Source of the DNA: Lingula anatina
Taxonomy: Eukaryota; Brachiopoda; Lingulata; Lingulida; Lingulidae
Reading direction: 5' to 3'
Length of the DNA: 64,000 bases
Assembly: GCF_001039355.2 (NCBI RefSeq)
Contig: NW_019776150.1
Coordinates: 32,633 to 96,632 of the forward strand
Part shown: piece after piece, positions 51,001 through 62,349 of the stretch
How positions within the stretch are numbered: position 1 is the stretch's first letter
How the letters are laid out: each line of letters starts with the position of its first letter
Made by a program: the position numbers and the translations under genes
Notes under the pieces: model-generated
Told to the model about the DNA's origin: nothing
What the model saw: only the letters and a program-made list of their open reading frames with translations
Databases searched by the model: none

Positions 51001-54000
51001 GTACATGTCATAATACTATGTAATATGGTACCCTTTAAGTTTTACTTCACTTTGGCCAAAGAGAAAATATCTTTTCAAAACAATGTTTTGCTAGTAATGC
51101 CATCAAAATATGAATGCCCATACCACCATGTTGTATCAATTGAAATAGTCTGGAATCTTTGAGTAATTGTGAGTTATGATTAGTAAAATTAAATGAAAGC
51201 AAATGCTCACATTGTATTAACAAGTACATGACATCATTTTGTGATGGCCCTTTAACTTCTGCAACCTCCAAACATTGCAGTTCAAAAAGTCTGAGTTGCA
51301 GGGAGACTCTGGTTGTTATAAATTGGCTAAATTCAAACATAGATATATAAATTTTATTTCCTGAAACAGCAATTTACTACTAAATTGCAGAAAGTTCACT
51401 TAAAAGTTTTAAAAGAAATGGGGGACTTAAAAGAAAAAAATATTGGAATCACCAAAGTTCTTGAAATTTGTAGGTAATACAGTATTATAAAAAACACTTT
51501 GTCCTGTGGTAAAACAATCTGCACCTGTCACATTGGGGAGGAGACACTACTAGTATTTGAACAAATTTGCTGTGGTGACAATATCATTATATTCATATAA
51601 GATCAGATCTGCCAACTACAACATGGCCCACCACTCACAAGAACTCATATTAAAGAATGTGTGACTTAAACATGTGGATGTCTTTACCACTATAGAGAGA
51701 TAGTAGAGCTGAAAGATACAAGAGATATCCCGTCCATAAATGCAATAGTTTTTCAATAAACACACATAGCTATATGAGACATTTTCTTCTGTATAGTAGG
51801 CTTAGGTATCTACTTCAGTGATAATCCAATTTTGGGTATAATCATAATACTTTTCACACCACATCTCTTTATAATGATTCTACACATGCAAAGGAGCATG
51901 ATATTTACTTTTTCAAAAAGAAATTTTTAGTGTTTGTGATTTAGAATGATAATTTACTGTTAAATCACTATGAGTATTGTATCAATGATGCTCTATGTTT
52001 TCTGAAATATATCTATACATTAATCTCTGTAATTTCCATAAACTTTTAACTTTGACATATTACATCAGCCATGATCATCTCATTCTGGTAAACAATAGAT
52101 TTCAAAGTATTTTACAAGTTGCTGTTTCATCTACACGAATTTTATCACTGTCAGGTTGCAGACAAAGGCAAATAAAGCATCCAAACCTTTATTCCAAGTA
52201 ATATAATTAGTAAACAGCAAATAAATACCCATATTCATATCAAATTCAATTATAAAGCTTTTGCTGTTCAAACCAGTTCGCAGCACTCACATAAGAGAAA
52301 GATAATACACAGTATCAGCTGTAGCCTAGTACTATATAAAAGAGAATACATGGTGCCAGGCTGCAGCTGATGTTTGTGACTAGCACAATAGAAGCCAAGC
52401 ACTTCAGTGTGTACTAGTTCTGGCTACATCTTTACTGCCCATAATCCTTAGGACATTTTCTTGAAGTACAATAACTGGTGTGAAATGCCTTTTGAAACAC
52501 CTCTCAAAGGTAGTATCTTCATAAAATTCAAGCAATCAGTTAGATCCTGAGGCCATTTAAAATACAGTAAAAATGAAATGTCAAGTGCTAAAAACAAATT
52601 AATATCAGTTCCTTCTAGTCACCTAGCTCCCCTCCATTATATCACAATACCTCAGGCCCCCCCTATTCCAGAGTCTATAGCTCTGTCTTTTTGTATCAGT
52701 GTACTAGTACTTTCTCTGTCCCTATACCATCATATGTTAGGTGTTAGCCCTAGAATTCCTATATATACCATACCACCAGCCTGCCCTAGCTATCCTTCAC
52801 ACCAGAATACCTTTTTTTACCAGAATACCGTTCTCTGTACCAGCCTACCCTAGCTGTCTTCTATACCAGCAGGTTACCATAGGATTCCTATATACCATAC
52901 CTATAGCTTAACCTAGCTATCCTACACACGAGAATACCATATAATTCCTTTGTACCAGAAAACCTTGTCCTCTGTACCAGCCAATCCTAGCTGTCCTCTA
53001 CACCAAATTATCATATAATTCCTTTATACCAGAATATCCTGTTCTCTTTACCAGCCTACCTTAGCTGTCCTCTACATCAGAATTCCTTTATATACCAGAA
53101 TTCCTTGTTCTCTGTACCAGCCTACCCTAGCTGTCTTCCATATCATACCCTACCACAGAATTCCTCTACACCAGGATATCCTTGCTGTCCACTACTACAC
53201 CAATACCAACACACCCTATTCTCTATGTACCAGAACCCCCTAGCTGTCATATACACAAGATTACCATAGCATTCCTCTACACCAGCATTCATGAGCTTTC
53301 CTCTATACCACATTTGTCCCCATTGAAAACATGGAAAACAATAGCAGATATAGCAAAGTCTTCATTTGCCCTATCAAACTCAGGTGCTGCTTTTTTGTTA
53401 TTGAATAACTTAAATTAGATTTTAAATATAATTTGTTATGAAAGACTTCAACAATAACAGAGGGAAAGGACCAGAAGGAACAAACAGATATAATATTCCA
53501 TATTGCATGCCTCACCCAAATACAGATGTAAATACTAGTACATACAAAAAAAATAGTTTCAACACTTTGAGAAATTTAACATAGGTGCCACTACTGCCAT
53601 TCCGCCCAAGGGTGAAGGATGATGATGATTCGACAGGATAGTTAATGTCATGTTTGTTGGTCTCTATGCCTGTTCATCAATTGCCTGACCAACTGCAGGA
53701 CAGAGGTATACTAATGCACAAAATAAAGATCTATATCTTGGATAAAGAAGTCCATCCCAATGTATTTATTATGAACTATGAGGTTGGCATGCAATTAAGC
53801 AGGTCATTCAAATAATATTGAGTACTAATCACAAGCATCTACCTGATTAATTAAAGTAAACTAAATTGTATACTTTCCATTAATTAGATTTATTAGTTCA
53901 AAACTTCATTCATGCCTCAGAAAGAAAAGCAATATGTAAGATGCACAGTTTTCACCACACAATGAACAACCTGAGTGGAGTATTTTTCCTCCAAGTGGAA

Positions 54001-57000
54001 AAAATGAAGCTGTAGAAATGATAATCACAGGACATGCACATATAATCAAAGGACATTGGTCTCCGACTATGAAAAACATACTGGCTACAACAACTTCATT
54101 CTGTTACGAAAATATTTAATTAAGAAAGGCCTCGGGTATGGTATCAATTATGAATAGAATAACAACAATTCAGTCATATCATAACAGTAGCTGAAATGCT
54201 TGGGCAGAAGAATATTATTATGATCAATTCAGTTTATCTGTACACTTACATAAATAAGCGGAGCTGTGAGAAAAGGGAGGAAAGACGAGGTAAACTATGC
54301 AGTGCATAACAGCCCCCTTTGTAACGTGGAAAGATTAAAAGGCCATATCAAGCAGAAAACTAGTCTTTCATGCAATACAAAAACACTGCCCTTATGTAGT
54401 CAACTTTTTTTCTATTAGCAAATACTTCAAATTCTTGTCTTGATTTTCTGTTTCAGTTTCTTGGCATGTCCACATATAATAGCAGGTCACATCCTAAGTT
54501 TAATCTAGCACAGAATAAAAGGAGCAGTACTTTTCAAATCCTCAATGCATTTTGTTTACATCAGAGTAACTGATTAGATACTATTTTCTAGACAGCCTTC
54601 ATTATACAGTACTAGTATATGTGAACCTTTGCGAATACTCCTGTGTGCAGATTAAGAATACTATTCAATCAATCTTACTTAGGACCCTGGTGTTCTTTAG
54701 TTCTTTTCAAATCAACTGAGCAACATGGTAGCATTTTATTCCTTATCCTCACATCAGTAATTTCTCTAAAGTAAACCTATGCACAAAGTTCATATGGACT
54801 CAGTAACAGACCCCAACTGCAGCAGGCCCACAGTATATAGTAGGACAAAAAAATAGAGTTCTTTGAGGAGGGGCAGAGGGACTGTCTTGGCTTTATACCA
54901 GAGAAATGCTGTACTTAACAATTTACATCTAGAACAGCACATTACATATTTTAAATCCAATCAATAACAATAATAATTACTTATTTATAAAACTAGTAAC
55001 TTTTCATAATCTATGATTTCAGTGCTAAATACTGCTAATTAGGGTGGGTGGTGGGAGAGGTGGGGTTGGGGTTGTGGAATAAATAACTCATGGACATAAT
55101 CATTATTTTCAGAGGAAGATAAATTACATGGCTTTAAGAACTTCCCTATATCACAGTTCACGACCAAGTCCTTAATACCTTACTGATAGTGAAAATAAAA
55201 TGGCAAAAATTAACCAAAGTCTGTTCAGAGATACCACAGCAGATGATACAAAGCACTAATGATGAAGATTAAGAGCGCATTCTCAACGAATTAAGCCAGG
55301 CTTTACAAAGCCGGTGACCTAAAAATGGCGGACGTACATGAAAGAAAAACCGCCTAATCTTTTAATAGTCTCTCCGCCTCCCCACACGTCGTTCCTTGCG
55401 GGGTACAGTAATTAAATCGCGTCTCCGTTCGCCATGCGGAAGCTACCTGAGAAATATTAAGTGCACATGCTCATCAGTTAAATTCGTGGTGAAGAAAGCA
55501 TGGCGGCTGAAGGCGATCGAAGGAAAAAAGCTCTTCTGTTGTATTATCTTTGAAAACAGACGAAAAAGGAAAAATTTGGCCCGTAGAGCAGCAATGAATC
55601 GACTATCTACGGAGATAATATCACCAGAGATATTCACGGAAATATTAATGTTCGGAGCCGAGATTTAATTACTGTACCCCACAGGGACGACGTGTGGGGA
55701 GGCGTGTGAGAGGCGGAGAGACTATCAAAAGATTAGGCGGTTTTTCTTTCATGTACGTCCACCATTTTTAGTTCACCGGCTTTGTAAAGCCTGGCTTAAT
55801 TCGTTGAGAATGCGCTCTAAAACATCATATAGCTGTCAAAAGGAAATTACAAACTGGCATGTTTACATACAGGTAAGAACCAAAAGGCAATCTACTGAAG
55901 TAATGTTTATCAGTTTATGGCAGTCATTGTTAAAGAAAGAAACAATACTGTCAACTTCTTTTTTCTCATTTCTGTTACAATGAATACACATCTTGTAGTA
56001 GGTCTGCAAACTGTTCATTATCCATGTTACATTTATAAATCCAAGAGATACAACATTAAAACAATTTTGCAGGAGTCCAGTGTACATACATTTATCCATG
56101 TGTTAACAATGGCTGAATAAAACTGAAACTTTCTCATGTAAGCAAACAGCAATTAAAGAAAAAACTTTCATAAAAATCCATGGAGAGCTGACTCAGATCA
56201 CTGGAGAGAACACAACCATGTGTGGTTAAATTGCTAATTTCTAACTAGCCCAAACTGCCCTGTTATCTGAACATACCATATTTCCACTGACCAAGAGGGT
56301 AAATCCAGAAGCTCATTTACTTTTCCATATTTCATACAAAATATATGAAACTATCTTTGTGTATGTTTGTGGGTGAGTATTACAGGATTTTAAGAATCTC
56401 AAAGCATCTTATTTTCTTCTAGATAGCCTGTGCAAATGGCCAAGAGCAGACAATATCCTTTACAAATATAAAATGACTAACCACTTGTTTAAAAAAATGT
56501 AGATTCAAAGCCAAGTGTAGAAAAGGGTGCCTTTGGTATTATTTATACACAATCTATATGGTGTTTTTGAGTGTGAATCTCCTAGGACCTACGGCTGATA
56601 AGTGTCATATTGAATTGATGAAGCCTGTGGGAAAACATGATTTGATAATTTTTGTGTAAAATTTTTATGAGTTTTAAACTTTGTTGGGTCATTGCAGTTG
56701 GATGAAATAGTCTTGCATCCTTGCAGCTATTTGAAAACTAAAATATATCCTGATACATCCTTTAGACCTAGGTTTTCATACATTGCACAGCTGACAAAAA
56801 TACAGCCACCAAACAGCTGTAAACAATGCCACAATGTTTACAAAAAAGTAATAACAATAATTTCAAAATCCCACCATGCTCATTTTCAAAATGAACCCTT
56901 TCTAAACCAAACAATGCTATTTCAGTCTCAACTAGGTGGATGTAAAAACTTGAATGTTGCCTGTGACAAATATATTTTAAGAATGAAAATTTTACATGAA

Positions 57001-57639
57001 AAATTTGAATTGGCAGAAAAATCTTAGAAAGGACACATCCTTAAATTGGTACATTTTAAGTGTTATTATTGTCTAAGGTATGCAATGGTTAACAGGCCAT
57101 TTTTTTACTATATCAAAGATACATTGCTAAAAATACTCTTAAATGAAAATCCTTGAGTCACGAGGTAAGATCCCCTTACTGCAAATGCTTTAACTCTGTT
57201 AAAACAGCAAACTGGTAACACTACTAGTGGTGGCCTTAACTTACATTGTTTTTATTATTATTATACGACTAAGGTCTTCCTCGCTTTTAAACGATTAATA
57301 AACAACATAAAACATAAATTCAAATTACTTATTAAATATCGCTAGACTATATATAACGGCTGCCTTTATTTATATTTACCCACCAACAGTACCATCAATG
57401 AATCTGTGACACTGAATGACAAATAGGAACATAAACAACCTATTTTCCAACAAGTGACTGTTGGTTTCATTGTGAATTCTACGCAGATATACTGCACATC
57501 ATGCAAATATTGTAGATTGATACATATTAAGTTTGTAGCAAGTTTTCACACATGAACCTACCGGTTTTAAATCCCCTTTCGTGCGCGTAAATAGCGGTAC
57601 TCCTCCGCCCGCTGAGAGGCAGAGCAAGTATGCCGCCAT
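45761..57639 (-). CDS. FUZ: Fuzzy planar cell polarity protein (CPLANE subunit)
   Basis: FUZ acts with INTU and WDPCP in ciliogenesis and planar polarity and belongs to the longin-domain group related to MON1 and HPS1. Ten in-phase exons: 57639-57562, 50933-50812, 49076-48923, 48529-48419, 47919-47722, 47376-47281, 47034-46931, 46674-46598, 46330-46078, 45818-45761. They encode 416 residues (human 418). Diagnostic blocks are LLCLSAGGGVPLFTR, LPFPVIGSLNGVHMF, VFLSMVLVYGLDDLTNIKNIERFKKEI, CFKLVDSLL, ARDIPIFLPHGSPK and VPHRLLTFQLVQGVEVCVVCGP. Exon 7 uses the CTCTAG acceptor at 47035; a nearer ACAG would break the frame. The start codon sits in CAACATGGCGGC, a perfect TISU element. Intron 1 is 6.6 kb and carries a minisatellite and a Harbinger-like element; all other introns are under 2 kb. 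Confidence 0.95.
52590..53320. repeat. Degenerate C/T-rich minisatellite in FUZ intron 1
   Basis: Plus strand shows about ten diverged units built from CTCTGTACCAGCCTACCCTA, GCTGTCCTCTACACCAGAAT and ACCATAGAATTCCTNTATAC-like pieces, unit length roughly 60-70 bp. Open frames here are products of the repeat and not genes. Confidence 0.8.
55273..55817. mobile_element. Non-autonomous PIF/Harbinger-like element in FUZ intron 1
   Basis: The 545-bp element begins GAGCGCATTCTCAACG and ends with its exact complement, flanked on both sides by TAA, the 3-bp target site typical of PIF/Harbinger. The terminal inverted repeats extend about 145 bp with few mismatches and one ~11-bp insertion in the right arm. 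The interior encodes a short Lys/Arg-rich reading frame (MAAEGDRRKKALLLYYL, then in another frame NRRKRKNLARRAAMN), resembling the basic N-terminus of Harbinger transposases but broken by a frameshift and stops. The catalytic part is absent. Confidence 0.75.
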
Positions 57640-57643
57640 GTTG
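57632..57643 (-). promoter_or_regulatory. TISU/YY1 element at the FUZ start codon
   Basis: The minus strand reads CAACATGGCGGC, an exact match to the TISU consensus SAASATGGCGGC, with the FUZ ATG inside it. TISU directs both transcription (YY1-type) and cap-proximal translation from very short 5' leaders (established for mammals). It implies transcription starts only a few dozen bases upstream. Confidence 0.6.
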
Positions 57644-57702
57644 GTTTATATTTACACACGCATGCGCTCTTATTCTCTGAAGGTGAACTGTGGGAAGGAA
57701 GA
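57640..57702. promoter_or_regulatory. 63-bp FUZ/downstream-ORF bidirectional promoter core
   Basis: Only 63 bp separate the FUZ ATG from the first ATG of the plus-strand transcript. CACGCATGCGCT at 57657-57668 matches 10 of 12 positions of the NRF1 consensus. TATA is absent. NRF1 plus YY1/TISU is a standard housekeeping bidirectional combination (established), while activity here is inferred. Confidence 0.55.
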
Positions 57703-57741
57703 ATGGCGCCGTCCATAAACATTGCGGCCGAAAACTTGTAA
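57703..57741 (+). CDS. Probable upstream ORF in the leader of the 58.7-kb gene
   Basis: ATGGCGCC opens a 12-codon ORF ending TAA at 57739-57741, followed by a strong donor AG|GTAAGAAT at 57763. The ORF closes before the splice site, so it cannot join the main CDS. It is read as a uORF in a non-coding first exon. Transcription of this exon is assumed from the divergent promoter and donor. Confidence 0.4.
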   Translation: MAPSINIAAENL

Positions 57742-58684
57742 TATTACTAACAATTTCCCGAGGTAAGAATTATTTTTCGTTGTCAGACAATAAGTATAAG
57801 TGTAGAACTATAATTTGAGGTCAATTTGACAAAGTATCAACTTTAAACTATTCTTATTTTAAGGAAAATCTAACAGTATCAAATTGCGACCATTGTTCTT
57901 GCGCAAATGACATATATGTCATTTATATTCATTGAAGCAATAAAATGAAATCTCGCACGACCAGACCACGCGTTGAACTTAATTAAAGGAGCATGCATTC
58001 GTGTGAAGAATACATATAGGACAACATGCAAATGAGTTTTTTGAGTTGGAAAAAAATAGTTGACCACGTTAGAACATTAGCACATGAGTCAGTGTGCAGA
58101 CAAAGGAGTGAGTAAAAATGTATTGAATCATATATGATTGATTTACATAAATTCTATCGGAAAGCAGTTATTGCATAGAAATGGCTGCTGTGTTTTGAGG
58201 GTAATGTTGATAATGAAGAACATTTTCATGATATCCAAGAATGGATTTCTATAAACTTGTAGGTGTGTAGATTTTCCATGTAATTTTTAAGTTTAACATT
58301 TGATGTGTTATGGTTGACTGCACTTCTTAAACGCAAGGCAGTGAAATTATACAGGATTCAAGTTGCATTATTGTTATATTCATAGCATAGGGTAAATGAT
58401 TTAAAAATGCAATTTGAAAGGTAATTATTGTCAGAAATATTTGGCAAAAAATGGGCTTATGAATCTCATTCATAATGTAATGGCCAAAGAATACCAAACT
58501 TGTACTTAAATTGATTGAAACCCTTTTATGTATAATTCTTTATGTTTGATGATAGTTTTCAAGCTGAATGATTTAAATTGGCCAAATAAGAATGTTAAGA
58601 AACAAAATTTATGGTTATCTTTAATTTTGGATTGTTATTTTATGAAATATACTTTTTTTACATTTTTAGCCAAAGGAACAAAGG

Positions 58685-59068
58685 ATGAAAATGAGGACAA
58701 AACGTCCTTCAGAGCATTCTTCTGGTAGCCCGCCCAACAAGACAATCCGATGCATGCCCCAAGTCACTGCCCTCAATCCAAAGACAAGCTTTAACCAATA
58801 TAAAGACTGTGCAGAAATGGCTACGGAGTTCCCAGATAGTGACTGCTTTCCAGAAGGCTTTTCTGATGGCGACCTGATCATCGATGAATCCAGCAATAGT
58901 GCCAAATCAGACCAAGGAGGCCTTGTAGATGACCGCAGGGCAGATCATGTTGATGACAACCATGGGGAACTCGTAGATGACCATCATGATGATCTAGGTG
59001 AGGACCACCACGNGGAGGCACATATCTCCCATTGTGCATTTCATCTTTTAAAGGGGGTGTGCATCTAG
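58685..59068 (+). CDS. Hypothetical protein with acidic, His-rich 8-residue repeats; 3' end uncertain
   Basis: I do not recognise this protein. The exon begins at an acceptor TTTTTAG before 58668, and the ATG at 58685 (MKMRTKRPSEHSSGSPPNKT) opens a frame of 127 codons including one codon made ambiguous by the n at 59013. The N-terminus is basic and Ser/Pro-rich, the middle polar (TSFNQYKDCAEMATEFPDSD), then acidic (GFSDGDLIIDES). Residues 80-111 are four 8-residue units of LVDDRRAD/HVDDNHGE/LVDDHHDD/LGEDHHXE type, encoded by exactly 96 bp (58922-59017). The frame ends 17 codons later in sequence that looks like 3' UTR, so the true end may be missing at the n. A donor-like G|GTGAGG at 59000 could instead splice onward. 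Expression is supported only by the divergent promoter and splice signals. Confidence 0.5.
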   Translation: MKMRTKRPSEHSSGSPPNKTIRCMPQVTALNPKTSFNQYKDCAEMATEFPDSDCFPEGFSDGDLIIDESSNSAKSDQGGLVDDRRADHVDDNHGELVDDHHDDLGEDHHXEAHISHCAFHLLKGVCI

Positions 59069-60900
59069 CATTCAAAAAGAAGATAATCATGCGTTGATAA
59101 GGACCAAAATTTGTTGATGGTTTAGAAAAAGTCTTGCCTTCAAGTATTGGAGAATTTAATGAAGGTTTTTGTGTTTTGAGAGACCTGGGGTCCAGACAGT
59201 GTAATACTGACCCCCACTCCTTTTCACCCAATAATGAACTGTATATCAAATGAATAGATCTGCTGTGTGCATTTATATGCTTCTTTTGACAAAGCCATAT
59301 AACAGGTGCCAAGGCAATTTTTGTTGGTATTCTTGTGCCATGATCTTGCATACATACATCTAACCTATCAGAGCTTTTATAAGGGTTGAGCTCTAATTTA
59401 CTTTTTACTTTTTGTTAGATTTTTTTGTACCAATAGTAATGTTAAAGTTGCCATGTATATCATATAGTCTGTTGTATGTAGGGAATTGGGTGCATACCAA
59501 AGGTGCAGTTTCTAGCCTGTAATGTGTTATACTTAGTATTATTGAAATGGATCTCAGTGTTTAGTTATATACAAAACAGATGTGCGTTTATTGGTGCTAT
59601 AGATTTATTTGTTTTTTTAAGGGTCTACATTAGTGAGTTGTAAACTCTTCCATATTCCATTCAAGTAGCTGTGCAACATTCCAAACTCATTTGATCTGTT
59701 GTGCAAATAGTCTTAGGTGATAGTTTGTGTGTCTGTATAATGATTTATTTATGTCATTTTTTTGCTGAATTAGATCTGTACTTTTTGTATATTAATTATA
59801 AGTAAAGCGGCCAACAGTGTCTGCAACATGCACTTATTCAAATGATGCCAAAACTTGGGACCTTTTTTTCTTGTGTCCTTGATCAAATAAAGGCAACTTG
59901 AATATGCCACCAGATAAACTGCTGTGTTTTGAAATAGCTATTATGTGTGGTGTGGTCCACTGCTCTATAATGTCTCCCAGGTAGCCAAGAGCATATCAGT
60001 AGCCAAATATATACAATACTTGTATTGCTGTGGTCTCACATATTTATATATATATATACTGATTATCACATATTTAGAAATACACTATTTATGTTTGAAA
60101 TCTATAATCTTTTTGTCCACAACTGGATGTTCTGTGTTAGAAAACCTGTGAAATGTTTAGACATGTTGAATTTTGTTTGTACTTAATGGAAATTGAAAAG
60201 TGCATCCTGCAATTTAGTAATGTGAATTATATCTCTGTAATTTAAATGAGGTGCATTTAAGAGACTGTCCATTGTTACTTTAAGTTAATGCTATATACTT
60301 TATGAACTGAACTACTTGATCTTTCAAGAACCATGATTTTTAGTTGAATTTGCTTCTCATTCAGATCATTACTTAAATAATATTTGGAAAACTTGCAGGG
60401 TTTTTACAGTGCTTTACAAAACATCCCCACATCTAGTGGGATTTAAATGCCTTGTTCTTATGACATTTATAGCAAAAACATGGTACTGAATATGTTCTGA
60501 ATCAATTTTTTATTTACACACTTGTATTTTGAACAAATAATTATTACTCATTTTTGGCAATTAATCACACATTAGGTGCATTTTTTAGTCTGTGTAATTG
60601 CATTGTGACACTTTTTGTATATATATATTTTTACAGCCTAATCCTTGAGCAGTTGAAGAGCTGGATAGTCCAGCCATTATTTAGAATACATACATATATA
60701 TACATATAAGTAGTTCTTTATTCCGATCATTGAAAAAAAAAGATTTTGAGTAACTGTGTTTGTACAGTTTGTTTTGTAGGAAAAGTATATCAGTGTAACA
60801 GTATTATGGCTTTTGTACTGTAAGCATTATACATAGAAAATGTAGTTTTGATATTTTGTGACTTTCTAGTTATAAGCATATGTGCACTTTGTAGAATTAA
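59069..60900 (+). other. Probable long AU-rich 3' UTR of the 58.7-kb gene
   Basis: T-rich sequence with several TGTATATA-type (Pumilio-like) motifs, an AATAAA at 59886-59891 and ATTAAA near 60896. No ORF of interest on either strand. Assignment to the upstream gene is inferred from strand bias and position. Confidence 0.4.
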
Positions 60901-62349
60901 ATGTTATTGAAATTAAACCTGCCTTGTTTCTTTGACGACTACCTTATGTACAGAAAACGTGTCGTCTTGTAATTGATTTCTGGAAAAGTGTGAACTGTCT
61001 TACCATACTTATTTAGGCTCCAATGCATTCACACTCAAAGCAACTGAACTGCTTTATGTGTATGGGTGCTTTCACAAAGAAACTATCATACTAGGTAGTT
61101 CAAACTAACTCCATGGGGACTCTCACTAAATGTAATCAGATTAACATGCCTTTTGTTTCCAACATAGGCAATTGTTGACTTTTCCGTCTTCTACTTACAC
61201 CAGGAGTAGTTATGTTAATCTTTAAATTTGATTGCATTCAGCAACACTATGTGGTGTTGGTTTGAACTAACTAGTATGGTGGTTCCTTTGGGAACTCGTC
61301 CTTTAATACACAAAGCACATACTTAGCACCCACAACTATAACTTTTCAAAATCCTCTTTGACTTAAAAGTACAGAATGAACTTGACAGTGAATGTCAAGA
61401 ATGTTGGAATGCAGTAGAGGTGATTGCGATGGATGTGAAAACAGATCTTAGCATTTCAAAAGGGGTGGGCATCTTGCTATTCCAAGAGTTTTATTAATCC
61501 CAACATTTCAAAAGCATTCCTTGGGACAGATGTGTAGATCTACAGGTTTTTTCATTTTTTGTACTCCATTCATTATATTTAGTGTGCATTCCACCCCCAA
61601 AAATTGATTTGAGCATTGAGGCTTTGTACCAGTGATATTCATTTTCACTTAAAAGAAATAGGCATTTGCAGAACTTCACAAAAGTAGCCAAATAAAAATG
61701 CTTTTAGAAGTACTGTTTAAGTTGGGACTAGATTCTTAATGTGTTTGCTCTGTACATGGTGAGTCAAAAAGTTTGTGGCTTGAGATTAATCTCATAATGG
61801 TGGTGTCAGAGGGAAAGGGTTCATTGTCTGGATAATCAGTGGCAGAAAATGAATATAAATTTTGACATTTTAAATAATTAAAATTAGTTCTCAGACATCT
61901 CATCATAGTATGACGAAACATTTGTCTCTTTAAAACACGGCTAGTAGGCCTCTTAGCTTCTAGATTTCAGTATTGCCAGCTCGATCTTGATTTCATATAT
62001 ATATAACCCACAACAGCAATACTGTAAATCTACCACATGAAAAGGAGCTTTATGGTGCCCTGACAGTCAGGGCAGTGTGCCAAAAAAAGAAAACATGACA
62101 AGCTATCATAATGTCGTGTAGATCATTTTTAGGTCATATGACTAGCCTAAACCTTTTTCACCCAAGGGGTAAATGTCAATAATAGGACTCATAGGCCTGA
62201 CTTTTTCTCGATCGAATTAGATTACTCACTACCCAGGACCTGTGTAACTATTTTGACCTAATTTCATTCATATCACTCCTTTGGGACCTGTAAGACCCCA
62301 AGCTGACGAATGACCTAGTTTACAGCCGGATGCTCGATCTCAAAAGAAC
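60901..62349. other. Intergenic DNA upstream of the EGF-kringle gene
   Basis: Apart from a TIR element at 61069-61294 nothing is supported. The last ~100 bp before 62350 presumably hold the promoter of the secreted-protein gene, but I see no TATA box at the right place. Confidence 0.5.
61069..61294. mobile_element. Short TIR element
   Basis: Left TTTCACAAAGAAACTATCAT followed by ACTAGGTAGTTCAAACTAAC pairs with inverted right GTTCCCAAAGGAACCACCAT followed by ACTAGTTAGTTCAAACCAAC, about 80 percent over 40 bp. About 225 bp, non-coding. Internal GACTCTCACTAAATG resembles, inverted, the 8.4-kb element. Confidence 0.5.

Noticed and set aside
51047-51340. Minus-strand 97-codon ORF in FUZ intron 1
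   Set aside because: No recognisable domain, no exon signals, and not needed for the complete 416-residue FUZ.
56692-57027. Plus-strand 111-codon ORF in FUZ intron 1
   Set aside because: Low-complexity AT-rich codon use, no homology recognised, antisense to FUZ with no promoter or poly(A) evidence.
57703-57741. ATG here as the start of the 58.7-kb protein
   Set aside because: The frame closes after 12 codons, before the donor at 57763, so it cannot continue into the main ORF.
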